A stretch of DNA of 64,000 bases from NCBI GenBank assembly GCA_029249345.1, contig JAQWHM010000019.1, forward strand, positions 1-64,000, in the 5' to 3' direction. Position 1 is the stretch's first letter, and every line of letters begins with the position of its first letter. This document shows, piece after piece, positions 27,499-36,034 of this stretch. The stretch is from UBA10348 sp002469915 (GTDB taxonomy: Bacteria; Bacteroidota; Rhodothermia; Rhodothermales; UBA10348). The notes below the pieces were generated by a model. It worked only from the letters and a program-made list of their open reading frames with translations. It was not told where the DNA came from and made no database searches. The position numbers and the translations under genes were made by a program.

Positions 27499-28272
27499 AT
27501 GATTCAGCCGGCTACCGAGCGTCGAATTAAGGAGGTAACCTCCCTCAAAAGGAAAAAAGGGCGTGATTCCACGGGTTGCTATTTGATTGAAGGGGTACGG
27601 CTACTGGAATCAGCTCTACAATCAGGCGTGGTGATTTCTGAAGTTCTGGTCACTGAGAGCGCTTTGAACGACTCCCGCTTAAAGAATGCTTTAAGGAAGT
27701 CGGAGGTGCGATTGAAACAAGTTTCTGATCGGGCTATGGGCAAAATGTCTGATACTACGACTCCTTCTGGAGTATTGGCCGTTCTTCCGTTTCCAGAGCC
27801 GACGACTGATTGCATTGCCTGTTTTTCGAAAACTTTGGTGTTAGACGGTGTTTCAGATCCCGGTAATGTGGGAACGCTGATCCGAACTGCGGCATGGTTT
27901 GGGGTTAATGCTATCGTGGCAGGTCCGGGCACGGCTGATTTTTTTGCACCAAAGACCGTTCGATCTACAATGGGTGGAATGTGGTCTATGGTTCTCGAAA
28001 AAGTGAGTCACTTGCCCGGTTTTATCGCAACCAATGTACGAGCTGGAGTTGATGTGCGCGTTGCTGCTATGAATGGATCGCCCATCCAAGACTGGTCACC
28101 ATCTTCCCCTTCTATGATCGTTATAGGAAGTGAGGCTCATGGTGTGTCTCAAGAGGTACAAAATGCGGCTTCAGGTGCTGTTAGCATCGCTGGCTCAACG
28201 ACCAACGAGACTGTAGAATCGCTCAACGCAGCGATTGCGGGAGGAATATTGATGTCGCATTGGGGTCGATGA
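27499..28272 (+). CDS. SpoU/TrmH-family RNA 2'-O-methyltransferase
   Basis: 257 residues. The N-terminal substrate-binding domain (about 1-95; TSLKRKKGRDSTGCYLIEGVRLLESA) is followed by the knotted SPOUT domain (about 105-257) with motif 1 LDGVSDPGNVGTLIRTAAWFG, motif 2 IVIGSEAHGVS and motif 3 IAGSTTNETVESLNAAIAGGI. Proteins of this type methylate a ribose in 23S rRNA or tRNA using SAM; the target site cannot be told. Usual length 250-270. It sits alone, 70 bases upstream of alanine dehydrogenase; the region 27300-27498 before it has no obvious gene. Confidence 0.9.
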   Translation: MIQPATERRIKEVTSLKRKKGRDSTGCYLIEGVRLLESALQSGVVISEVLVTESALNDSRLKNALRKSEVRLKQVSDRAMGKMSDTTTPSGVLAVLPFPEPTTDCIACFSKTLVLDGVSDPGNVGTLIRTAAWFGVNAIVAGPGTADFFAPKTVRSTMGGMWSMVLEKVSHLPGFIATNVRAGVDVRVAAMNGSPIQDWSPSSPSMIVIGSEAHGVSQEVQNAASGAVSIAGSTTNETVESLNAAIAGGILMSHWGR

Positions 28273-28342
28273 TGAGAGAACAGGAATAGATGCTTTAACA
28301 TTGTATATTCGTTGACCTTAGGACGACACAAGACGGACATTC

Positions 28343-29563
28343 ATGGAAGTACCCTCATTACAAGGATTAGGATTCGAGCACGGTGTCCTGACGCAAGAAA
28401 AGGCCAAAGAGGTAGCTGAAAAACGGAAATCGATTAAGATCGGTGTTCCGAAAGAGGCATCCGATGAAGAACGTCGGGTAGCGATTTCGCCAGCCGGCGT
28501 CGCGACGCTCGTCTCTAATGGGCATGAAGTAGTGGTTGGAGAAGGAGCTGGTGAAGCGGCCCATTTCTCTGATACGGAGTATGCCGAAGTCGGCGGTACG
28601 ATCGCTCGGTCATCTTCCGAGTTGTACTCCAATTCCGATCTCATCGTAAAGGTGGGGCCTCCGACGGACGAGGAAGTCGTTCTCATGCATGAGAAACAAG
28701 TGTTGATTTCCGCACTTCACTTGGGCGATACGTCTCCTACGTTTTTGAAAAAACTCATGGATTTGGGTGTAACTGGGATTGGTTTTGAGTTCATTCGGGA
28801 TTCAGAGGGTACCCTACCCATCGTGCGGATGATGCACGAAATTATGGGAACCATGGCTGTCCAGACCGCGGCGCGATACCTGGAGAGTGCCGAAGGCGGA
28901 AAGGGTGTGATGTTGGGTGGAATCTCTGGTGTGCCCCCTTCTAATGTGGTTATTCTGGGGGCAGGCGTGGTCGGAGAGTGGGCTGCTCGTACCGCACTCG
29001 GATTTGGCGCGCATGTCATCGTACTCGACAATGATTTAGGAAAATTGCGAACGATTGAGCACTATTTGGGAAGAGGAATTACGACTGCGATGGCTACCGA
29101 GCAGTATATCTCCCAAGCGTTGTTGACGGCAGACGTAGTGGTTGGAGCCATGATGGCGGCCGGCCAGAAAGCCCCTATAATGGTCACTGAAGACATGGTA
29201 GCATCCATGCGGGATGGTTCCGTGGTCGTGGATACAGTAATTGACCAGGGAGGTTGTGTTGAAACGAGTCAACCCACCACCCACTCTAAACCGACATTCA
29301 GGCGGCATGGTGTCATTCATTATGCCGTGCCGAATATGCCATCGAATGCAGCGCGCACTGCTACCTATGCCTTGACCAATGTGCTTGTCCCCTATGTCAT
29401 TAAAATTGGGGACGCGGGTTCGGTGAATGAGGCATTGTGGACCGATGTCGGCCTACGAAACGGTACGTACACGTATCGAAAACATCTGACCAAAAAAAGC
29501 TTGGCTACCATGTTTGGGATGTCGCACCGAGACATTGAACTTTTGATCGCCTCAGGAATCTAG
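28343..29563 (+). CDS. ald: Alanine dehydrogenase
   Basis: 406 residues. An N-terminal extension of about 32 residues, seen in Bacteroidota homologues, precedes the catalytic domain (KIGVPKEASDEERRVAISPAGV), and the Rossmann motif is VVILGAGVVGEWAARTALGFGA. The substrate-binding DQGGCVETSQPTTHSKP and HYAVPNMPSNAARTATYAL segments are intact. It interconverts L-alanine and pyruvate plus ammonia with NAD. The next gene, a dipeptidase, starts 1 base after its stop, suggesting shared transcription for peptide and amino-acid use. Start ATG 28343 agrees with family length. Confidence 0.93.
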   Translation: MEVPSLQGLGFEHGVLTQEKAKEVAEKRKSIKIGVPKEASDEERRVAISPAGVATLVSNGHEVVVGEGAGEAAHFSDTEYAEVGGTIARSSSELYSNSDLIVKVGPPTDEEVVLMHEKQVLISALHLGDTSPTFLKKLMDLGVTGIGFEFIRDSEGTLPIVRMMHEIMGTMAVQTAARYLESAEGGKGVMLGGISGVPPSNVVILGAGVVGEWAARTALGFGAHVIVLDNDLGKLRTIEHYLGRGITTAMATEQYISQALLTADVVVGAMMAAGQKAPIMVTEDMVASMRDGSVVVDTVIDQGGCVETSQPTTHSKPTFRRHGVIHYAVPNMPSNAARTATYALTNVLVPYVIKIGDAGSVNEALWTDVGLRNGTYTYRKHLTKKSLATMFGMSHRDIELLIASGI

Positions 29564-29564
29564 T

Positions 29565-30269
29565 ATGCACCGCAAACATCTCTTGATGTCTACCTCTCGA
29601 ACGGCTTCAACTGCTTACCTAGAGCACGGCGCAGAGCATATTGACTGGTTGCTCGGGTCTGCTCCGAAACGCATCGCATTCGTTCCATACGCCGCGGTTA
29701 GGTTTTCATTCGATAAATATGAAGCCATGGTAGCGAATGGTATTCAAGGGCATGAAGTCGTCTCTGTCCATCATTTCGACTCGCCTTTAGAGCGTCTCAA
29801 AGGTGCGGACGCTATCGCAGTTGGTGGTGGAAATACATTTCAGCTCGTCCACGAGATGTACCGTTTTGGCTTAATGGATGAGATACGAGAAATGGCGCAA
29901 CGTGGTGTGCCATTCATTGGGTGGAGTGCGGGGAGCAACGTGACTTCGCCCCGGCTGTGTACCACGAATGATATGCCCATCATCGAACCTCCCTCTTTTA
30001 AAACGCTGAATTTGATTTCAGCACAGATAAACCCACACTATTTGGATGCTCATCCTGATGGACACATGGGTGAGACGCGGGCCGAGCGCTTGGAGGAATT
30101 CATCACCTTAAATCCGGGCGTTCATGTCATTGCGCTTAGAGAAGGGGCGATGTTAAAGGTAGACGGGGATCGGATGACCCTTGAAGGAATTGCCGGTGCT
30201 CGATTATTTCATTCGGATTCTGAACCCCGGGAATTTGATCCGGGAGCAGATCTGTCGTTTCTTCTGTGA
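29565..30269 (+). CDS. pepE: Dipeptidase PepE (peptidase S51)
   Basis: 234 residues, normal PepE size. The nucleophile serine is in GWSAGSN (Ser121), the GGGNTFQL motif lies at about 88-95, and the NPHYLDAH segment with its His (about 158) fits the catalytic triad of alpha-aspartyl dipeptidases. It hydrolyses dipeptides with N-terminal aspartate, in the cytoplasm. The start codon lies one base after the alanine dehydrogenase stop, so the pair is likely translated together. No signal peptide. Confidence 0.92.
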   Translation: MHRKHLLMSTSRTASTAYLEHGAEHIDWLLGSAPKRIAFVPYAAVRFSFDKYEAMVANGIQGHEVVSVHHFDSPLERLKGADAIAVGGGNTFQLVHEMYRFGLMDEIREMAQRGVPFIGWSAGSNVTSPRLCTTNDMPIIEPPSFKTLNLISAQINPHYLDAHPDGHMGETRAERLEEFITLNPGVHVIALREGAMLKVDGDRMTLEGIAGARLFHSDSEPREFDPGADLSFLL

Positions 30270-30354
30270 CCCGTCCGGAAGTGTTCAGGGTTCGTCGTTA
30301 TGCAATGCGTTGCTTTCTGAGTAACGTGTTTTCACAATAGGCGCAATTTGACAC

Positions 30355-30999
30355 ATGAATCATTTCCATTCAGATCATCTTCTTTCTTCTGAAGCCGTTC
30401 GGGTTCTTGGCGTACTTATCGAAAAGGAATACAGTACTCCAGACTACTACCCGCTTACGCTCAACGCATTGGTTACGGGCTGTAATCAGAAGTCTAACAG
30501 GCATCCGGTTGTTACTTTTTCTGAATCCACGGCCATGGCGGCGTTGGACGAATTGTTGCGAGAGCGACTATCCGGACATGCTTCTGTTTCTGGTAGTCGG
30601 GCTCAGAAATTTCGGCATGCGGCTGCGCAGCGGTGGAATTTGGAACGCCCAGCGCTTGCCGTTTTAGCAAGCTTACTGCTTCGAGGTCCTCAAACCGTTG
30701 GTGAACTCCGAACCCACACGTCTCGCATGGTCACTTTTGAGTCCATGGAGCAAGTTGCTGAGGCGCTGACGGTGTTGATGGAGCAGGAGAATCCGCTTGT
30801 TGCGGGCTTGGCACGCAGGCCAGGACAAAAAGGAGAGCGATTTGGACATCTTCTCAGTGGTGAACTGCCCGAAGAAGACACCGCCTCGCCCATCGATATA
30901 GATGCACATGGCGGTAGTAGCACCGAGTTGGAAGAAATTCGAGAACGTCTAACGCGTCTGGAAACTGAATTTGAAGCCTTCAAAAGGCAATTTGAATAA
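30355..30999 (+). CDS. YceH family (DUF480) protein
   Basis: 214 residues. Two winged-helix-like domains are present: the first opens with SEAVRVLGVLIEKEYSTPDYYPLTLNALVTGCNQKSNR, near-invariant in DUF480, and the second includes LLLRGPQTVGELRTHTSRM and VAGLARRPGQKGERF. A helical tail (ELEEIRERLTRLETEFEAF) follows. Cellular function is unproven; the fold suggests nucleic-acid binding. The next gene (hutU) starts 10 bases after its stop. Confidence 0.92.
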   Translation: MNHFHSDHLLSSEAVRVLGVLIEKEYSTPDYYPLTLNALVTGCNQKSNRHPVVTFSESTAMAALDELLRERLSGHASVSGSRAQKFRHAAAQRWNLERPALAVLASLLLRGPQTVGELRTHTSRMVTFESMEQVAEALTVLMEQENPLVAGLARRPGQKGERFGHLLSGELPEEDTASPIDIDAHGGSSTELEEIRERLTRLETEFEAFKRQFE

Positions 31000-31009
31000 C
31001 ATTAACACA

Positions 31010-32665
31010 ATGAAAGGAGCCATTCACGCCCCAAGAGGTACCGTTCTATCCTGTAAAGGATGGCACCAGGAAGCAGCCATGCGTATGCTAATGAACAATC
31101 TGGATCCAGCTGTGGCTGAGCGTCCGGAAGACCTCATTGTGTATGGGGGTGGTGGAAAAGCGGCCCGAGACTGGGCCAGTTATCACCGAATTATTAAGAC
31201 GCTTCAACGCCTCGAAAACGATGAGACCCTCATTGTTCAGTCCGGAAAACCCGTTGGTGTTTTTCGGACCCATGAAGAAGCGCCGCGCGTTTTAATTGCC
31301 AATGCCCATTTGGTACCGCGATGGGGTAATATTGACGAGTTTAGGCGTCTGGATGCGTTGGGGCTGACCATGTATGGACAGATGACGGCTGGCTCGTGGA
31401 TTTACATTGGGACTCAAGGCATTCTACAGGGTACCTACGAGACCTTTGCGGAATGTGCGAATCAACATTTTGGTGGGACGTTGGAAGGTCGGTTCGTCGT
31501 AACGGCTGGCCTCGGAGGGATGGGAGGAGCTCAACCCTTAGCCGCTACTATGAACGGCGGCGTTTGTCTCTGTGTTGAGATCGATTCAACGCGCATAGAT
31601 CGCCGTGTAGAGACGGGTTATTGCGATGAGCGTTCAGATAATTTGGATGAAGCTCTAGATCGGCTACTCGCCGCGCGAGACAAAAAGGAAACTTTATCCA
31701 TTGGCCTTCTGGGTAATATTGCCGAAGTCCTACCTGAAATGATTAAGCGGGGGGTTATTCCTGATGTATTGACTGATCAAACCTCTGCGCATGATCTGGA
31801 CGTGGGATACATCCCCATAGGACACACCACCGAATCAGCAGCTGCCATGTTAGCATCGGACCCGGAAGGCTATCGTAATTCGGTCTTGGATGCCATGCAG
31901 CAGCATATTCAAGCCATGCTGGACATGAAGGCTGCCGGCACCGTGACATTTGATTATGGTAACAACCTTCGAGGTCAAGTATCCGATCATCGAGGCATGA
32001 CAGAGGCCTTCAGTATTCCAGGCTTCGTACCTGAGTTCATTCGCCCGCTCTTCTGTAAAGGTTCTGGTCCGTTCCGTTGGGCTGCGCTCTCTGGAGATCC
32101 GAATGATATTGCCGTCACGGATGATGCCGTTTTAGAGACGTTCCCTCAGAAAGAAGCGTTGGCCCGCTGGATTCACAAAGCGCGCAAAGAGATACACTTC
32201 CAAGGGCTTCCCGCTCGTATTTGTTGGCTTGAATACGGCGAAAGAGCCGAAATGGGGCTCAAGTTTAATTGGTTAGTCAAGAAAGGAAAAGTATCGGCAC
32301 CGATTGTAATCGGTAGAGATCATCTAGATAGTGGCTCTGTTGCTTCTCCCAATCGCGAGACGGAAGGAATGCGAGATGGCTCAGATGCTATCGCCGATTG
32401 GCCTCTTCTCAATGCGTTACTTAACACGGCCTCGGGAGCAAGTTGGGTCTCCCTTCACCATGGTGGAGGCGTGGGAATCGGGTATTCCATTCACTCAGGC
32501 ATGGTTTCCGTAGCCGATGGTACGGACATGGCTGATCGTCGCCTGGAACGTGTTTTAACGAATGACCCCGGTACGGGTGTCATGCGCCATGCTGATGCGG
32601 GCTACGATACGGCGATTGAGACGGCCAACGAACGTGGTGTGGATTTGCCTATGGTGAATGGATGA
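31010..32665 (+). CDS. hutU: Urocanate hydratase
   Basis: 551 residues, the family norm. ATG 31010 is chosen (MKGAIHAPRGTVLSCKGW); an in-frame upstream ATG would overlap the YceH stop. Diagnostic features are YGGGGKAARDWASY, the NAD-binding TAGLGGMGGAQPLAATMNGG and the C-terminal HHGGGVGIGYSIH. It hydrates urocanate to imidazolonepropionate, the second step of histidine breakdown. Its last 4 bases overlap the start of hutH (ATGA), so translation is coupled. Confidence 0.97.
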   Translation: MKGAIHAPRGTVLSCKGWHQEAAMRMLMNNLDPAVAERPEDLIVYGGGGKAARDWASYHRIIKTLQRLENDETLIVQSGKPVGVFRTHEEAPRVLIANAHLVPRWGNIDEFRRLDALGLTMYGQMTAGSWIYIGTQGILQGTYETFAECANQHFGGTLEGRFVVTAGLGGMGGAQPLAATMNGGVCLCVEIDSTRIDRRVETGYCDERSDNLDEALDRLLAARDKKETLSIGLLGNIAEVLPEMIKRGVIPDVLTDQTSAHDLDVGYIPIGHTTESAAAMLASDPEGYRNSVLDAMQQHIQAMLDMKAAGTVTFDYGNNLRGQVSDHRGMTEAFSIPGFVPEFIRPLFCKGSGPFRWAALSGDPNDIAVTDDAVLETFPQKEALARWIHKARKEIHFQGLPARICWLEYGERAEMGLKFNWLVKKGKVSAPIVIGRDHLDSGSVASPNRETEGMRDGSDAIADWPLLNALLNTASGASWVSLHHGGGVGIGYSIHSGMVSVADGTDMADRRLERVLTNDPGTGVMRHADAGYDTAIETANERGVDLPMVNG

Positions 32666-34158
32666 GCACGTTGACTATTCGCTCCCTCTACGATGATATT
32701 CAATCGAGGCTGGATGAGCTTTCGGTAGATTCAAGTGCGGTTTCAGAATCGCGTAATACGCTAGATCGGGTTATTGCTGGAGGAGAAGCGACCTACGGGG
32801 TAAATACGGGTTTCGGTAAACTCGCAAATAAGCGAATTGACGATAATGACCTGAGCACGCTTCAGCGAAATTTGCTGGTGAGTCATGCTGTGGGTGTAGG
32901 AGATCCCGTACCTCGCGAAATAACGGCCATCATGCTGGCGCTCAAGGTCCATGCCCTGGGCATGGGATATTCTGGTGTTTCGGAAGCCACATTTGGGCGT
33001 CTGTTGGAATTTTCTCGGTCCGGGATGATCCCTGTCGTACCAACTCGCGGTAGCGTGGGGGCCTCAGGTGATTTGGCTCCGCTGGCTCATATGTCCTTGC
33101 CGTTGATTGGCCTCGGATACATCTGGTCAGACGATGGTAAGCATATCCCTGCAGCAGAGGCATTAGCCGCCAAAGGGATGAGTCCCATAGAGTTACAGGC
33201 TAAGGACGGCCTGAGTTTGATAAACGGAACGCAATTTATGGCGGCCTACGGAGCGTATGTCATGGAGCGCGCCGTCAAACTGGTTCGTACAGCGGATATT
33301 CTGGCCACTATGAGTTTAGAGGCTTTGCAAGGCAGCAGCCATCCTTTCGACGAAAAGGTGCATGCGGTTCGGCCCCATCCAGGCCAAATTACGGTTGCGC
33401 AAAACCTAAGACTTTTACTGAAGGGTAGTAAGATTCTGGAATCTCATCGTGATTGCGGGAAGGTTCAGGATCCGTATTGTCTCAGGTGCGTGCCCCAGGT
33501 TCACGGTGCCAGTAGGGATGCATTGACTCACATATTAAACGTGATGGAAATTGAGATCAATTCCGTCACGGATAATCCGCTCGTGTTCGAAGATGACGTC
33601 ATTAGCGGTGGCAACTTCCACGGTCAGCCCATCGCTTTGGCCATGGATTATGCAGCAATTGCGCTTGCAGAGTTAGCCTCTATTTCTGAGCGCCGAACCT
33701 ACCTTCTTTTGGAAGGACACGATAGCCTCCCTCGGTTGTTGATGACGGAAACAGGACTGAATTCCGGTTTCATGATTCCTCAGTACACGGCAGCTGCGTT
33801 GGTATCTGAAAACAAGGTGCTCTGCCACCCTGCATCGGTAGATTCTATTCCTACTTCGTTGGGACAAGAAGACCACGTGTCCATGGGAAGTATTAGTGCC
33901 ATCAAGTTGTTGCAGGTCTTGAAGAATGTCGAGCACGTATTTGCTATCGAATTGCTGACGGCTGCTCAGGCCCTTGACTATCGCCTACCTCTTCAGCCTG
34001 GTCGCGGCGTGGCTGCCGCGCATGCCATCGTAAGAAAGCGTATTCCTCATCGCGAAAAAGACTATCTGTTCCAGGATGACTTAGCGCCGAGTCTGGATAT
34101 TATTCAATCCTCACTTTTACAACGGACCGTCGAATCTGAGGGGTACCAACTTGGGTAA
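32662..34158 (+). CDS. hutH: Histidine ammonia-lyase
   Basis: 498 residues. The MIO electrophile forms from Ala134-Ser135-Gly136 in GSVGASGDLAPL, and YGVNTGFGKL, SVTDNPLVF and the late SMGSISAIK complete the family signature. It removes ammonia from L-histidine to give urocanate, the first step of the pathway. The start overlaps hutU by 4 bases, and its final codons overlap the putative TTG start of hutI by 8 bases. Cytoplasmic homotetramer. Confidence 0.97.
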   Translation: MSTLTIRSLYDDIQSRLDELSVDSSAVSESRNTLDRVIAGGEATYGVNTGFGKLANKRIDDNDLSTLQRNLLVSHAVGVGDPVPREITAIMLALKVHALGMGYSGVSEATFGRLLEFSRSGMIPVVPTRGSVGASGDLAPLAHMSLPLIGLGYIWSDDGKHIPAAEALAAKGMSPIELQAKDGLSLINGTQFMAAYGAYVMERAVKLVRTADILATMSLEALQGSSHPFDEKVHAVRPHPGQITVAQNLRLLLKGSKILESHRDCGKVQDPYCLRCVPQVHGASRDALTHILNVMEIEINSVTDNPLVFEDDVISGGNFHGQPIALAMDYAAIALAELASISERRTYLLLEGHDSLPRLLMTETGLNSGFMIPQYTAAALVSENKVLCHPASVDSIPTSLGQEDHVSMGSISAIKLLQVLKNVEHVFAIELLTAAQALDYRLPLQPGRGVAAAHAIVRKRIPHREKDYLFQDDLAPSLDIIQSSLLQRTVESEGYQLG

Positions 34159-35398
34159 TTCAGGGATACTTACGGATATCGGTGTGCTGGCCACTTGCTC
34201 GCCCGCTGGCGGGCAGTCTGAATTGAACATCATCCGTGATGCGGCCATTGTTTTTGTAGATGCGAGGATAAATTGGGTTGGCGAGGCTGCGGATCTACCT
34301 GATGCCCACTCTGGGTTACCCACTTTTTCGGCAGGGGGTCGAACGGTTATTCCTGGGCTTGTCGATTGCCATACACATTTGGCTTTTGGCGGATGGCGTG
34401 CAGACGAGTTTCAGATGCGAATCGAGGGCCGGTCATATCTCGATATAGCAGCATCAGGAGGCGGCATTCAAAAGACGATGGGGCAAACGCGTTTGGCAAC
34501 GCATGAGTCGTTGCTACAGCACTGTCTGGAATACACAAGCCGCTCTGTTCGTCTGGGCGTTACGGCCATTGAATGCAAAACAGGGTATGGTTTGTCGTTT
34601 GATGACGAGCTTAAATTACTCCGGGTGTATGCTGAATTGAAGGGTAAAACTGCTCTGGATGTGGCTTCTACGCTGCTTGCAGCCCATGTAGTACCTAAAA
34701 TCAACCCAGACGGTACTAAATGTAATAAGCAAAATTACATTAAAATGATTTGTGAGCGGCTGATCCCTACCGTGGCCGAGGAAGGTCTAGCTGAGTTCAA
34801 TGACATTTTCGTAGAGCAAGGTGCTTACACAACTGAAGATGCCCGGCTGATTCTCAAAACGGGGGAGAAGCATGGGCTCAAAGCCAAGTTACATGTGGAT
34901 CAACTTGGCGATGGTGGCGGCGGAAAGCTGGCTGCAGAACTTGCCGCTATTTCGGCTGACCACCTGGAGTACACCTCGCCAGAAGGTATTCGGGCTATGG
35001 CTAATGCGGATGTTGTAGCCGTATGTCTCCCGTTTGCCTCTCTCTATCTAAATCAGCCTCCGATGAAAGCGCGGGCTTTTTTAGATGCTGGAGTGGATGT
35101 GGCTGTTGCAACGGATTTTAATCCAGGCTCGGCACCTAGTTATGATCTGCCTTTGGCTATGATGCTCGCTTGTACGATGAGTCGGATGACCCCGGCTGAA
35201 GCGCTCAAAGGAGCTACGCTTAATGCAGCCAAAGCGATCTCACGAGAACAAGAGTATGGATCTATTGAAATCGGAAAACGAGCAAATTTTGTTGAGTTGT
35301 CTGTTCCAGATGTCAATCACTGGATGTATCATTTCCAGCCCAACTCCTGCGTCCGAACCTGGATAGGCGGGAATCGGATTTTTGACTCCATCGATTGA
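34151..35398 (+). CDS. hutI: Imidazolonepropionase
   Basis: 415 residues. The metal-binding HxH is in VDCHTHLAFGG; other family sites are KTGYGLSFDDELK, the LHVDQLGDGGG helix and DFNPGSAPS with its Asp ligand. It opens the imidazolone ring to N-formiminoglutamate. The start is taken as TTG 34151, inside the end of hutH: a GAGGGG ribosome-binding site (34138-34143) sits 7 bases upstream, and no ATG fits before the conserved fold. Third Hut enzyme in order; no fourth-step enzyme follows. Confidence 0.95.
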   Translation: MGNSGILTDIGVLATCSPAGGQSELNIIRDAAIVFVDARINWVGEAADLPDAHSGLPTFSAGGRTVIPGLVDCHTHLAFGGWRADEFQMRIEGRSYLDIAASGGGIQKTMGQTRLATHESLLQHCLEYTSRSVRLGVTAIECKTGYGLSFDDELKLLRVYAELKGKTALDVASTLLAAHVVPKINPDGTKCNKQNYIKMICERLIPTVAEEGLAEFNDIFVEQGAYTTEDARLILKTGEKHGLKAKLHVDQLGDGGGGKLAAELAAISADHLEYTSPEGIRAMANADVVAVCLPFASLYLNQPPMKARAFLDAGVDVAVATDFNPGSAPSYDLPLAMMLACTMSRMTPAEALKGATLNAAKAISREQEYGSIEIGKRANFVELSVPDVNHWMYHFQPNSCVRTWIGGNRIFDSID

Positions 35399-35414
35399 TT
35401 GAACTGGAAGACCC

Positions 35415-35909
35415 ATGCCCCTAAAAATTAAGATTATTACGACTGGTGGCACCATCGATAAGGTGTATTACGACGCCAAAAGTGATTATCAGATCGGGGA
35501 TCCGCAGGTTAAAGCTATTCTAGATCGCGTAGGAGCTACGATAGAGTATGAGATAACCGATATCTTCCATAAAGATAGCCTCGATATCACAGACTTAGAT
35601 CGGCAATCGGTTGTAGAAGAAGTACTGCGGACGGAGGTCGAATACATCATTTTGACTCATGGTACAGATACCATGGTGGAAACTGCGAAGTTGTTACAGA
35701 ACCAGGTCACCGGAAAAACCATCATTTTAGTCGGCTCGCTGACCCCAGCCAGATTTAGAGAAACGGATGCTGAGTTCAACATTGGTGTTGCAGTCGGTGC
35801 GGTTCAATCGCTTCCTCACGGCATTTATGTTGCTATGAACGGGGTGGTTTTTGACCCCTCGAAAGTTCGAAAAAACCGTGCTGAAAACCGGTTTGAGCCC
35901 CTCGCATAA
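35415..35909 (+). CDS. One-domain asparaginase-like protein
   Basis: 164 residues equal to the N-terminal catalytic domain of L-asparaginases: the first catalytic motif TTGGTIDKVYYD (Thr10/Thr11 region) and the second HGTDTM with the Thr-Asp pair. The C-terminal half of a normal 330-residue asparaginase is absent, and the ending VRKNRAENRFEPLA is the natural end seen in this short subfamily, so it is not simply truncated. It lies 16 bases after hutI and before a strong terminator, so it belongs to the Hut transcript. Substrate unknown; amidase action on a pathway product is an inference. Confidence 0.8.
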   Translation: MPLKIKIITTGGTIDKVYYDAKSDYQIGDPQVKAILDRVGATIEYEITDIFHKDSLDITDLDRQSVVEEVLRTEVEYIILTHGTDTMVETAKLLQNQVTGKTIILVGSLTPARFRETDAEFNIGVAVGAVQSLPHGIYVAMNGVVFDPSKVRKNRAENRFEPLA

Positions 35910-35953
35910 TGACGTTGATGAAATAGAGCCGTCAGATTATTGTAGTAGGTGAT

Positions 35954-35988
35954 TAAGGCGCCGGCAAACGAAGTTTGCCGGCGCCTTA
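35954..35988 (+). terminator. Terminator ending the hut operon
   Basis: A perfect 16-bp GC-rich stem (35954-35969 / 35973-35988) with a 3-base loop, 44 bases past the asparaginase-like stop. The downstream sequence (CCTATTTG) is only weakly T-rich. Confidence 0.8.
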
Positions 35989-36034
35989 CCTATTTGCGGC
36001 CTGCGTATCAACGTGCTGATGAGTAGGTTTGGGT

